From: Algibacter amylolyticus
GTDB taxonomy: Bacteria; Bacteroidota; Bacteroidia; Flavobacteriales; Flavobacteriaceae
Length of the DNA: 64,000 nucleotides
Assembly (NCBI RefSeq): GCF_014202225.1
Contig: NZ_JACHGE010000011.1
Location: forward strand, 11,665 to 75,664
Direction: 5' to 3'
Part shown: one piece after another, positions 27,017 to 36,060 of the stretch
How positions within the stretch are numbered: the stretch's first letter is position 1
Layout: every line of letters begins with the position of its first letter
Notes under the pieces: model-generated
Told to the model about the DNA's origin: nothing
The model's input: the letters and a program-made list of their open reading frames with translations, nothing else
Databases searched by the model: none
Translations under genes and position numbers: made by a program

Positions 27017-29926
27017 CTAAACAAGCGCTTCTCTTAAAATCGTTATTGGGTGCTTAGCCTCGCGATTGGTTCCATCCTTAATTTGATGCCTACAACTCGT
27101 TCCGTTTGCCGAAATTAAAACAGAATCTCCAGCCTTTCTAACCGCCGGAAACAAGGTCTGCTCACCTACTTGCATACTCACCTCATAATGTTCTTTTTCG
27201 TAACCAAAACTGCCTGCCATACCACAACAGCCACTTGGTATTATGGTAACTTTATAATTTGTTGGTAAATTTAATACCGCAAAACTCGATAACTGGTTAC
27301 TCATAGCCTTTTGGTGACAATGCCCGTGGAACTTTATGGTTTTAGGTGCTAAGGTAAATTGCTCTGGCCTTATGTTTCCTAATTCGATTTCTTTTTGAAT
27401 AAATTCTTCTATTAAAAATGTGTTTTCCGATAGCGCTTTCGCGGAAGTAGTATCGTCTGCTAATTTTAAATACTCGTCTTTAAAGGTGTATATTGCTGAA
27501 GGTTCAATACCTATAAGTGGCGTTTCTTCTGAAACCTTATCTTTAAAAAGAGCCACATTTTTATTAGCATGTTCTTTAACTTCTTCTAGCAACCCTTTTG
27601 ATAAAAAGGAACGACCAGATTCGGCATTATCAATAATTTCAACATTATAATTTAAAGCCTTCAAAAGCTCTAACGCATCCTGTCCAATGGTAGCGTCAAG
27701 CCTATTAGTAAACTCATCATTAAACAGATACACCGTTTTTATATAACTATTAGATTCACTTGTTTTTTTGAAGCTTTGGTAATAAGTACTTAAATTAGGT
27801 TTCGATAGTAAAGGTAAACTTCTTTCTTTAGCAATGCCAAAAGCATGCTTTAATAATGACGAGGTGAAATTATTAGAAAACATAAAATTTGAAAGCCCCG
27901 TAGTTTTACTCCCTAATTGGTTTAGTCTATTATTAAAAGCAAACAGTTTAGTGCGCAGCGACACGCCATTTTCTTTTTGGTATTGGTATTGAAATTCGGC
28001 TTTTAAAGCAGCAACATTAACACTACTTGGGCATTCGCTAGAACAGGCTTTACAGCTAAGGCATAAATCGAAAACCTCCTTTAATTCCTCATGATTAAAC
28101 TTATTAGATTTCTCCGAGTTGGTTAAAAACTCGCGTAACGCATTGGCTCTTGCTCGGGTAGTATCTTTTTCGTTTCTGGTAGCTCTGTAACTTGGGCACA
28201 TGGTACCGCCAAACTCTGGTAATTTTCTGCAATCGCCAGAACCATTACATTTTTCTGCTTCTCTTAAAATACCTAAAGAACTAGAAAAATCTAGAAAGGT
28301 ATCTAGTTCGGGCTCTTCCCTATTTGGTTTATATCTTAAAGACTCATCCATTGGTAAAGCATCAATAATTTTACCAGGATTAAATATATTATCGGTATCG
28401 AAAGCCGTTTTTACGCGTTTTAAAATATTATAGTTTGCTTCACCAATCATTAATGGAATAAACTCCGAACGCACAATACCGTCACCATGCTCGCCACTCA
28501 TAGAACCGTTAAACGATTTTACTAAATGGGCGACATCGGTGGTTATTTTTCTAAACAAATCAACATCGTTAGCCTTCTTTAAATTTAAAATAGGACGCAA
28601 ATGTAACTCGCCAGCTCCTGCATGCGCATAATAAATAGCATCTTGCTTATAGCCTTTCATGAGCTTTGAAAACTCCGCAATATATTTCGATAAATCTGGT
28701 AAAGCTACGGCAGTATCTTCAATACATGCCGCCGATTTTTTATCGCCAATAATATTACCCAATAAACCTAAACCTGCACTACGTAAATTATTTGCTTTAC
28801 TAATATCCTGCCCAATAAGTTTTGGATTAGCATAACTTAAACCCGTATCGATAATTGTTTTTTCAAGCTTATTAGCTAATAGCTTAACGGCTTCTGGAGT
28901 TTCCGCACGAACCTCGCACATTAAAATAGCTTTAGGATCTCCTACTATAAACTGTCTGTTTTCTTGCTGTGTTTTATTGTGTTTTGTGCAATCTAAAATG
29001 GTTTTATCCATCATTTCGCAGGTGTACAAATCATGTTGCATAACAGGTTGTACAGCATTCAAACAACTCTCAATGCTATCAAAGTGTGCCGCCACAATAA
29101 TAGCCTCAGTTGGTGGTAACTTATCTAGTTTTAAGGTTATTTGTGTGGTAAATGCCAATGTGCCTTCACTTCCAGAAAGCAGTTTACACATATTAAAATT
29201 TTGTGGAGCGTCCGTAAACACTGCAGATTTTATTAGTTCGTCAATGGCATAACCAGTATTTCTTCGGTGTATTTCTGGTTTTGGAAAATGTTTATAAATA
29301 CCATCTCTAACCTCTTCCGGTTTTAATTCGTTATAAATTGTTTTATAAATTTCGCCTTCTAAGGTTTCTAGTTTAATTTTATCATGAAACGCTTCTTTAG
29401 ACAATGCATTAAAAACAACTTCGCTACCATCGCTTAAAATGGTATGCATTTCTAAAACCTTATCTCGTGTAACACCATATTGTATAGAGGTTGTACCAGA
29501 CGAGTTATTACCAACCATCCCTCCTATCATACATCTATTAGAGGTTGATGTATTAGGGCCAAAAAACAAACCATAAGGTTTTAAGAAATTGTTTAAAGCA
29601 TCTCTAACCACACCGGGTTGCACGGTTACTGTTCGCGCTTCTTCATTAAGCTTAATAATTTTAGTGAAGTATTTTGAAACATCTACCACAATACCATCTC
29701 CAACGCATTGTCCTGCTAACGATGTTCCCGCAGTTCTAGGAATTATCGATGTTTTGTTAGCCTTGGCAAAATTTATTAGCGCTTTTAAATCATCTTCATT
29801 TTTGGGGTAAGCTACTGCCAATGGCAGTTTTCTGTAAACCGAAGCATCAGTGGCATAAATGGATTTTATTAAGTCGTCGTGATATAACTCTCCCGATAAC
29901 ACTGATTTTAAATGATTTAAATGCAT
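27017..29926 (-). CDS. FAD-linked dehydrogenase fused to Fe-S / CCG domains (YdiJ-like)
   Basis: A 969-residue fusion. The N-terminal half is a vanillyl-alcohol-oxidase-type FAD domain (IPRTAGTSLAGQCVGDGIVVD, VGNNSSGTTSIQYGVTRD in part; linked FAD-oxidase C domain GEHGDGIVRSEF). The second half holds a two-cluster ferredoxin domain (CNGSGDCRK...CPSYRATRNE and CLSCKACSSECP) and C-terminal cysteine-rich CCG-type motifs (HGHCHQKA, SGCCGMAGSFGYEKEH). E. coli YdiJ, of the same layout and size, oxidises D-2-hydroxyglutarate. Electrons presumably pass to quinone through the Fe-S half. The substrate is inferred. Confidence 0.9.
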   Translation of the reverse strand: MHLNHLKSVLSGELYHDDLIKSIYATDASVYRKLPLAVAYPKNEDDLKALINFAKANKTSIIPRTAGTSLAGQCVGDGIVVDVSKYFTKIIKLNEEARTVTVQPGVVRDALNNFLKPYGLFFGPNTSTSNRCMIGGMVGNNSSGTTSIQYGVTRDKVLEMHTILSDGSEVVFNALSKEAFHDKIKLETLEGEIYKTIYNELKPEEVRDGIYKHFPKPEIHRRNTGYAIDELIKSAVFTDAPQNFNMCKLLSGSEGTLAFTTQITLKLDKLPPTEAIIVAAHFDSIESCLNAVQPVMQHDLYTCEMMDKTILDCTKHNKTQQENRQFIVGDPKAILMCEVRAETPEAVKLLANKLEKTIIDTGLSYANPKLIGQDISKANNLRSAGLGLLGNIIGDKKSAACIEDTAVALPDLSKYIAEFSKLMKGYKQDAIYYAHAGAGELHLRPILNLKKANDVDLFRKITTDVAHLVKSFNGSMSGEHGDGIVRSEFIPLMIGEANYNILKRVKTAFDTDNIFNPGKIIDALPMDESLRYKPNREEPELDTFLDFSSSLGILREAEKCNGSGDCRKLPEFGGTMCPSYRATRNEKDTTRARANALREFLTNSEKSNKFNHEELKEVFDLCLSCKACSSECPSSVNVAALKAEFQYQYQKENGVSLRTKLFAFNNRLNQLGSKTTGLSNFMFSNNFTSSLLKHAFGIAKERSLPLLSKPNLSTYYQSFKKTSESNSYIKTVYLFNDEFTNRLDATIGQDALELLKALNYNVEIIDNAESGRSFLSKGLLEEVKEHANKNVALFKDKVSEETPLIGIEPSAIYTFKDEYLKLADDTTSAKALSENTFLIEEFIQKEIELGNIRPEQFTLAPKTIKFHGHCHQKAMSNQLSSFAVLNLPTNYKVTIIPSGCCGMAGSFGYEKEHYEVSMQVGEQTLFPAVRKAGDSVLISANGTSCRHQIKDGTNREAKHPITILREALV

Positions 29927-29975
29927 TGCGTTAAAATATATATGATATGCGTAAATATAAACACAAAATTGGCTC

Positions 29976-29983
29976 TATTTTTG
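29976..29983 (+). promoter_or_regulatory. Predicted -7 box for the small outer-membrane protein
   Basis: TATTTTTG matches TAnnTTTG about 79 bp before the start codon, in the region divergent from the YdiJ-like gene. Confidence 0.4.
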
Positions 29984-30061
29984 CTAAAGATTAAATTTTT
30001 AAAAATGGTCTTTTAACGATAAACGACCGTATATTATAACAATTAACAAAAAACAATATTT

Positions 30062-30541
30062 ATGAAAAAATTATTTTTATTATCAGTGGCTGTATTAGGT
30101 TTTGCATTTACTTCAAATGCACAGGACATTTCGGAGAATGCTATTGGATTACGTTTAGGCGATAGCGATGGTTTAGGTGCAGAAGTATCTTACCAACGTG
30201 CATTAGGCGACAATAATAGATTAGAAGCCGATTTAGGTTGGAGAAGCTCAAATGATTATAATGCTTTTAAACTTACAGGTATTTACCAATGGGTTATGCC
30301 TTTAGATGGTAATTTTAATTGGTTTGTTGGTGCTGGTGGTGGATTAGCGTCTTTTGATGGTAAAGATGCTTTTGATGATGTTAGCGAAACGGCTTTATTT
30401 GTTGCCGGTGATATAGGTATCGAATATAATTTTGATATTCCGTTATTATTATCATTAGACTTTAGACCAGAATTAGGTTTTGGAGATTTTAGTGACGATT
30501 TAGATTTCGATATCGCTTTAGGTATTCGTTACCAATTCTAA
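30062..30541 (+). CDS. Small outer-membrane beta-barrel protein
   Basis: A 159-residue protein with a signal peptide (MKKLFLLSVAVLGFAF, cleavage near SNAQ) and eight or so amphipathic beta strands ending in the aromatic tail GIRYQF. The layout fits small OmpW/OprF-like barrels of Bacteroidota. Acidic loops (DGKDAFDDVS, DFSDDLDF). Monocistronic with a strong terminator. Role unknown. Confidence 0.85.
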   Translation: MKKLFLLSVAVLGFAFTSNAQDISENAIGLRLGDSDGLGAEVSYQRALGDNNRLEADLGWRSSNDYNAFKLTGIYQWVMPLDGNFNWFVGAGGGLASFDGKDAFDDVSETALFVAGDIGIEYNFDIPLLLSLDFRPELGFGDFSDDLDFDIALGIRYQF

Positions 30542-30566
30542 GAATAAATAAATAAATCAATATATT

Positions 30567-30591
30567 AAAAGCACCTTTTTAAGGTGCTTTT
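30567..30591 (+). terminator. Rho-independent terminator
   Basis: A perfect hairpin AAAAGCACCTT-TTT-AAGGTGCTTTT followed by more T residues, 26 bp after the outer-membrane protein gene. A second, weaker hairpin of the same AAAAAGCA...TGCTTTTT type follows at 30705-30730. Confidence 0.9.
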
Positions 30592-30704
30592 TTTGTTTAT
30601 GTACTTCTCGTTTTAAAGACATCTAGATCCAACTAACAACATAGTCGCTCTAATTAAACACCATTGTCGTTTACATTTAAAGGCATCATGCATCTATTTA
30701 AATT

Positions 30705-30730
30705 AAAAAGCACCCTAAATGCTGCTTTTT
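30705..30730. terminator. Second terminator-like hairpin
   Basis: Arms AAAAAGCA and TGCTTTTT around a 10-base loop, just upstream of the FAD/NAD(P)-binding gene. The core GCACC is shared with the terminator 130 bp upstream. Confidence 0.45.
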
Positions 30731-30754
30731 ATTTATCTTAACTAAAAAAAAGGA

Positions 30755-32470
30755 ATGAAAAACTTTGCCATTATTGGAATTGGTCCCAGAGGATTATATG
30801 CTTTAGAAATGCTCTTAATTAATTTAAACAAGGCAAACAAAAAACTAAACATCACCATTTTTGAACCTACTGCGCACGAAGGCGCTGGCCCTGTTTGGGA
30901 TATAAATCAAGCTGAAAGTAATTGGGTAAACATTCATGAGCGCGCTTTAAGTGGTTTAAAAGCAAGACCTTCCTTTAATTTCGATTCAAAAATAATTAGC
31001 AGTTTCCCCGCTTATCATGAATGGTCAGAGTTTAATCAAACCCAAGAAGATTCCGATACTTTTCCGTCTAGAAAAAAAATAGGACAGTATCTGCATGAGC
31101 GCTACCTTGCTTTGGAAACCGTTTTAAAAACATCGAAGTTTTTCAAAAAAATAAATAAAGAAGTGATGGCTCTAGATTATCAGGACAATTTAATAAAGCT
31201 ATCCACCAACGAAAACCAAACCTTCGTTTTTGATGCCATTTTAATTACCATAGGCCATCAACCCACAGAGCTTTCTGATGAGATGAAACAATGGAAACAC
31301 TTTGCTGAAACTGAAAAAGACAACATTCAGTTTTATGAAAATCCTTATTCCGTTTGCAAATTTGAAAACCTAAAAAATCAGAAAACAAACACCATAAACA
31401 TAAGAGGTTTTGGATTGGCGATGATTGATGTTATGCGCGCTTTAACAATTAATGAATTTGGATATTTTAAGGTAATTGATACACATACTTTAAAAACCGA
31501 ATACGTTCAGCTAAAACCACAAAACTTAAGCCTTGTCCCTTTCTCTTTGGATGGAAATCCAATGGCTCCAAAACCATTAAAACAAGCTATTGACGATTGG
31601 TATAAACCTAATAACGAAGCACTAAGCGCTTTTAAAAAAGAGATTGAATTAGCTTCGAAAAAAGATACTACTAATGATATACACTTTCTAATACATGCTA
31701 TATCTAAAATAGCTTCGCACATCTACTTATCCCTACAAGATAGAGCGCTACGACATAATTTAAATGATAAAGCGCTAAAATTTATTATTTCAAATTGGTT
31801 ACAGGATAACAATTATAATCACGAGCTTATCCAAAAAACTAATATTTCTACTTACAAACTTATAGAGCGCTATATACAAATGGGGTTAGGAAAAACCCCT
31901 GTGAGTTTAGATTATTGTGTGGGTCAAGTTTGGCGCCATTGCCAACCTACTTTATATGCCTCACTCTCGCATTCCTTGTTAGATAATGAGGTTATTGAAG
32001 ACATTATAAAACTCGATGATCGCAGTAAACGTTACTCCTACGGACCACCAATTGAAAGTATGCAACAAATGCTTGCCTTAGCCGATGCTAACATTTTAGT
32101 ATTTGATTTTGTAGACAACCCTGACATTGAAACGACTAACAAGGGATGGAAATTAACAAATAAAGAGGGTGACACCGTATCAACCAATATTATGATTAAT
32201 AGTGTTTTAGATGCGCCTCAGCTATTAAAAGTAAATGCACCATTAGTGACTAGTTTACTTAAGAATGATTTAATACAACCTATACACACGAAATTGGGTA
32301 TAGGCACCTTAGAAAACGGTCAAGTAATTAGCACGATTAAAGACCATAATTTGCCCATTTTTATTTTAGGACGCTTATGTAAAGGCAGCGTTATTGGTGT
32401 AGATGCCATATTAGAATGTTTTGGTAAACGTATTGAGGATTGGGCAGATGCTTTTGTTAAAAAGGTTTAA
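30755..32470 (+). CDS. FAD/NAD(P)-binding protein (NAD_binding_9 family)
   Basis: A 571-residue flavoprotein starting with the Rossmann motif IGIGPRGLYALEMLL and TIFEPTAHEGAGPVWD, typical of the FAD-NAD(P)-binding family seen in HscR-like and adenylate-cyclase-associated proteins. A second nucleotide motif, RGFGLAMIDVMRALT, follows at about residue 215, and a late ILGRLCKGSVIGVDA near the C-terminus. The substrate is unknown. It has no partner genes in the same direction close enough to form an operon. Confidence 0.85.
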   Translation: MKNFAIIGIGPRGLYALEMLLINLNKANKKLNITIFEPTAHEGAGPVWDINQAESNWVNIHERALSGLKARPSFNFDSKIISSFPAYHEWSEFNQTQEDSDTFPSRKKIGQYLHERYLALETVLKTSKFFKKINKEVMALDYQDNLIKLSTNENQTFVFDAILITIGHQPTELSDEMKQWKHFAETEKDNIQFYENPYSVCKFENLKNQKTNTINIRGFGLAMIDVMRALTINEFGYFKVIDTHTLKTEYVQLKPQNLSLVPFSLDGNPMAPKPLKQAIDDWYKPNNEALSAFKKEIELASKKDTTNDIHFLIHAISKIASHIYLSLQDRALRHNLNDKALKFIISNWLQDNNYNHELIQKTNISTYKLIERYIQMGLGKTPVSLDYCVGQVWRHCQPTLYASLSHSLLDNEVIEDIIKLDDRSKRYSYGPPIESMQQMLALADANILVFDFVDNPDIETTNKGWKLTNKEGDTVSTNIMINSVLDAPQLLKVNAPLVTSLLKNDLIQPIHTKLGIGTLENGQVISTIKDHNLPIFILGRLCKGSVIGVDAILECFGKRIEDWADAFVKKV

Positions 32471-32639
32471 TAATAGCAACCATTTTTGTTAGAAAAAACC
32501 TAAAACAAAGGAAATACGAACTCATATAAAACAATCATTAACTCTATTGCTATTTGGCGTATAAGGTCTCATGGATTATGATTATATTGGAGTAACAGCG
32601 AAAAACAATCTAAAATTTATTGAACCTTTTTATTAAATT

Positions 32640-33200
32640 ATGACAACACACCATATTCCGAAATCTATTGAAAATGAAGTTAAAACGGCTTTAAGTTATT
32701 ACCCCGAATTAGAGCACACAAAAATCAGTTTTAAGTTTAAAAAAAACATAAAAAAATCTACCATGCAGGCTAGACCAAGCTTTGGTAGCTTTTTTAAAAG
32801 TAGAAAAAACAGAAGTTATTTAATTTTAATTAGCGAAACCTTTAAAATTTCTGATAAAAAATTTCTAACCAAACATATTCCTTCTGATATATTAATTGGT
32901 TGGATAGGACATGAATTGGGGCATATTATTGATTATCAAAACCGAAGTAAATTAAACTTAATAAATTTTGGGATAAGATATCTGTTTTCTGAAAATCATA
33001 TTGTAGAAGCAGAGCGTGCCGCAGATACTTTTGCTGTAAACCATGGTATGGAAACCTATATTTTGAAAACAAAAAACTTCATATTAAACCATGCCGATAT
33101 TAATGAAAATTATAAAAACAGAATAAAGCGCTTTTACCTTTCACCTGAAGAAATCATGGAATTGGTTAATACTAGAAATGAAAAACTACAAACAAATTAA
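32640..33200 (+). CDS. HExxH metallopeptidase-like protein
   Basis: A 186-residue soluble protein with a zinc motif His91-Glu92-x-x-His95 (GHELGHIID) and a downstream EAERAADTFA helix (about 123-132) that could supply the third ligand, as in M48-type and related zincins. No signal peptide. Length and pattern are smaller than known M48 enzymes, so this is a minimal zincin of unknown substrate. It converges with the GH3 gene with a 4-bp stop-codon overlap. Confidence 0.75.
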   Translation: MTTHHIPKSIENEVKTALSYYPELEHTKISFKFKKNIKKSTMQARPSFGSFFKSRKNRSYLILISETFKISDKKFLTKHIPSDILIGWIGHELGHIIDYQNRSKLNLINFGIRYLFSENHIVEAERAADTFAVNHGMETYILKTKNFILNHADINENYKNRIKRFYLSPEEIMELVNTRNEKLQTN

Positions 33201-34723
33201 TTTTGCTTAACAAAAGTTTCCCATTCATTAAATTTATCTTCTCCCATTACACGTTCCATTTTTACTTGCCCACCTTTTTTCTTGTTGGCACCACTCCACT
33301 CATGAAAAACTGATGGGTTTACCAGCTTTACTTTAACACCTTTTAAAGCTTTGCTTCTAGCAACTTTATAATTTTTATTAGCTACTTTTAAAAATCCATC
33401 TAAAGCTTCGGCAACCTCAGAATTATCAAGATTTTCGGCTTCACTACCTATATACCAAAAATGATAAAATTCATCGTCTTCTCCTCGTTTAGCACAAATA
33501 GTATATTCTGGAATTTTAGTTGAGAATTTCTCTTCTAATTTTTGCATGGCATCATCCATTTTATTCACAGAAAGTTGAGAACCTACTGTGTTTAAAAAGA
33601 ATTTAGTTCGTCCTGTAATTTTAATTTCGGCACGCTCAACATCTGTAAATTCTATAGTATCGCCAATTAAATAACGCCATGCGCCACTAACGGTACTCAT
33701 AATTAAAACATAATCTTGATCGCGTTCCACTTGCTCCAAAGTTAAGGCAGGGGCATCTTGAGAAAGCGAACCATCTTTATTTATATATTCTGGTTTAAAC
33801 GGTACAAACTCAAAATAAATACCACTGTCGGTATTTAATTGCATAGCATCTGTTTCGGGGCGTACTTGTGTAGCCACATAACCCTCGGAAGCTAAATATG
33901 TGTCTATAACCGTAACGGGTTTACCCATTAACGCATTAAAACTTTTTTCATATGGGCTAAATGCTACTCCTCCAGAAGTATAGACTTGTAAGTTTGGCCA
34001 AATGTCGTGGATATTATCTAAATTGTGGTGATCTATAACTTTTTGAAGCATCAATTCTATCCAAGAAGGAATACCACTTAAAGCACCAATATCCCAATCT
34101 TTAGCACGTTCTGCAATGCGTTGAACGCGTGCATCCCAATCGTCAATTTTAGCTATTTCTTCTCCTGGTTTATAATAATTTCTAAACCAAAACGGGATAT
34201 TACTAGCACTTATTCCGCTAATTTCGCCTTCAAGGTGATCATTATTTTCCTCTAAATCTGTTGAGCTTCCTAGCATCATGATTTCTTTTTCAAAAAAATC
34301 AGCTGGCAAATCAAAATTATGAAGTGCGAATACTTGTTTAATTCCAGATTCTCTTATGGCAGAAATCATATCGTCCGTTACCGGAATTCGCTTACTAGTT
34401 TTACCTGTTGTACCAGAGCTTAATGCAAAATATGACGGATTTCCAGGCCAAGTCACATCGGTTTCACCTTTAAGCAATTTATTCCACCAGGCATCATTAA
34501 TTTTATTATAATCGAAATATGGAACTGTTTTGGCAAAGGCAGATAACATGGAATCTGATTCTAAAATTTCAGAAAATTTATAATGCGTTCCAAATTGAGT
34601 GTCTTGTGCTTTTTCTAAAAGCTGTTTTAAAACAGCCTCTTGAGACGCAACATGATTGGTCTCTGAAGTTAAAGTCCCTTTTAACTCAATTACTCCTTTA
34701 ATAATATTTCCTAGTATAGCCAT
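33197..34723 (-). CDS. GH3 (auxin-responsive promoter) family acyl-acid-amido synthetase-like protein
   Basis: A 508-residue adenylating enzyme of the GH3 family, which in plants joins acyl acids to amino acids. The ATP-binding motif FALSSGTTGKTSKRIPVT (about 103-120), VTVIDTYLASEGY and the WRYLIGDTIEF motif are present. Bacterial members are common in Bacteroidota and their substrates are unknown. No plant-hormone function is implied. Confidence 0.9.
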   Translation of the reverse strand: MAILGNIIKGVIELKGTLTSETNHVASQEAVLKQLLEKAQDTQFGTHYKFSEILESDSMLSAFAKTVPYFDYNKINDAWWNKLLKGETDVTWPGNPSYFALSSGTTGKTSKRIPVTDDMISAIRESGIKQVFALHNFDLPADFFEKEIMMLGSSTDLEENNDHLEGEISGISASNIPFWFRNYYKPGEEIAKIDDWDARVQRIAERAKDWDIGALSGIPSWIELMLQKVIDHHNLDNIHDIWPNLQVYTSGGVAFSPYEKSFNALMGKPVTVIDTYLASEGYVATQVRPETDAMQLNTDSGIYFEFVPFKPEYINKDGSLSQDAPALTLEQVERDQDYVLIMSTVSGAWRYLIGDTIEFTDVERAEIKITGRTKFFLNTVGSQLSVNKMDDAMQKLEEKFSTKIPEYTICAKRGEDDEFYHFWYIGSEAENLDNSEVAEALDGFLKVANKNYKVARSKALKGVKVKLVNPSVFHEWSGANKKKGGQVKMERVMGEDKFNEWETFVKQN

Positions 34724-34805
34724 AATCTGTTTTTATTCAAAGATCGATAAAAACAAAGATTAAAATTAGCCTAAATACAAGAAAAAGTAACTCAAAAGGA
34801 TAAGT

Positions 34806-35942
34806 TTATAACACAAAACACTTCGCTAAAGTATCTTCATAAATAGCTTCGTATTTAGGAACAATAGCGTGTAAATCGAATTTTAAAGCTTCCTTACGTG
34901 CGTTTGCTTTAAAGGTTTTTAGACGTTCCTCATCACTTAATATATATAGTGCGTTTTTGGTCATATCGTCAACATCGCCTACATCGCTTAAAAAACCAGA
35001 AGAACCATGAATATTAACTTCTGGTAAACCTCCTGTATTACTCGAAATAACTGGTACTCCAGACGCCATAGCTTCTAAAGCAACTAAACCAAAACTTTCG
35101 GTTTGAGATGGTAGTAGAAATAAATCTGAAAAACATAAAATCTTATCGATCTCATTACTTTTCCCAAAGAATACCACCTTATTTAAAATGCCTAGTTCTT
35201 GACAACGTAATTCGACTTGTTCCTTTTCTGGTCCTTCGCCAATAAACATTAGTTTTGCAGGCATTTCCTTTTGAATGTTATAGAACACACTAATAACATC
35301 CTGAACACGTTTTACGGGTCTTAAATTACTTATATGCGTTATGATTTTTTCATTATCATTCGCCATCATACCACGTTGACAATCGGTAAAGGCATGGTTA
35401 TACTTTTCTAAATCTATAAAGTTTGAAACTACCGAAATCTCATTTTTAATATCAAATAATCGAAGTGTATCGTCTTTTAGACTTTTTGAAACTGTAGTTA
35501 CAGCATCAGATTTATTAATGCTAAACGTTACTGCAGGTTTATAAAATGGATGGCTACCCACTAATGTTATATCTGTTCCGTGTAAGGTTGTAACAATAGG
35601 TACTAATATGCCTTCTTCTTGTAACATTTTTTTAGCCATATATGCGGCATAAGCATGTGGAATAGCGTAATGTACATGTAATATTTCTATACCATGTAGT
35701 TTAACCATATCTACTAATTTACTAGATAGAGCCAACTCGTAAGGCTGATAATGAAATAAGGGATATTCTGGCACTGTTACTTCATGGTAATGCACATTAT
35801 TGCTAATTAGCTCTAACCTAACTGGCTGGTTATACGTAATAAAATGTATTTCATGGCCACGTTTAGAAAGTTCTAGACCTAGCTCGGTAGCTACAACACC
35901 ACTACCACCAAAAGTTGGATAACAAACAATACCTATTTTCAT
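34806..35942 (-). CDS. bshA: N-acetyl-alpha-D-glucosaminyl L-malate synthase
   Basis: A GT4 retaining glycosyltransferase that transfers GlcNAc from UDP-GlcNAc to L-malate, the first step of bacillithiol synthesis. The 378-residue protein has the BshA start KIGIVCYPTFGGSGVVATELG, HVHYAIPHAYAAYMAK, TTLHGTDITLVG, and the GT-B sugar-nucleotide motif TESFGLVALEAMASGVPVIS. It implies a bacillithiol-type redox buffer. bshB and bshC are not in the window. Confidence 0.96.
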   Translation of the reverse strand: MKIGIVCYPTFGGSGVVATELGLELSKRGHEIHFITYNQPVRLELISNNVHYHEVTVPEYPLFHYQPYELALSSKLVDMVKLHGIEILHVHYAIPHAYAAYMAKKMLQEEGILVPIVTTLHGTDITLVGSHPFYKPAVTFSINKSDAVTTVSKSLKDDTLRLFDIKNEISVVSNFIDLEKYNHAFTDCQRGMMANDNEKIITHISNLRPVKRVQDVISVFYNIQKEMPAKLMFIGEGPEKEQVELRCQELGILNKVVFFGKSNEIDKILCFSDLFLLPSQTESFGLVALEAMASGVPVISSNTGGLPEVNIHGSSGFLSDVGDVDDMTKNALYILSDEERLKTFKANARKEALKFDLHAIVPKYEAIYEDTLAKCFVL

Positions 35943-36060
35943 AAAATTTATTCTAAATTTTCAGAGTAAAGAAAATATAACCATAAAAAAGACACCATAA
36001 ATGCTGGTCTGTTTAAAACAGTTTTTTTCCTTATTCTTTAACTCTTCTCAATTATTTTTA

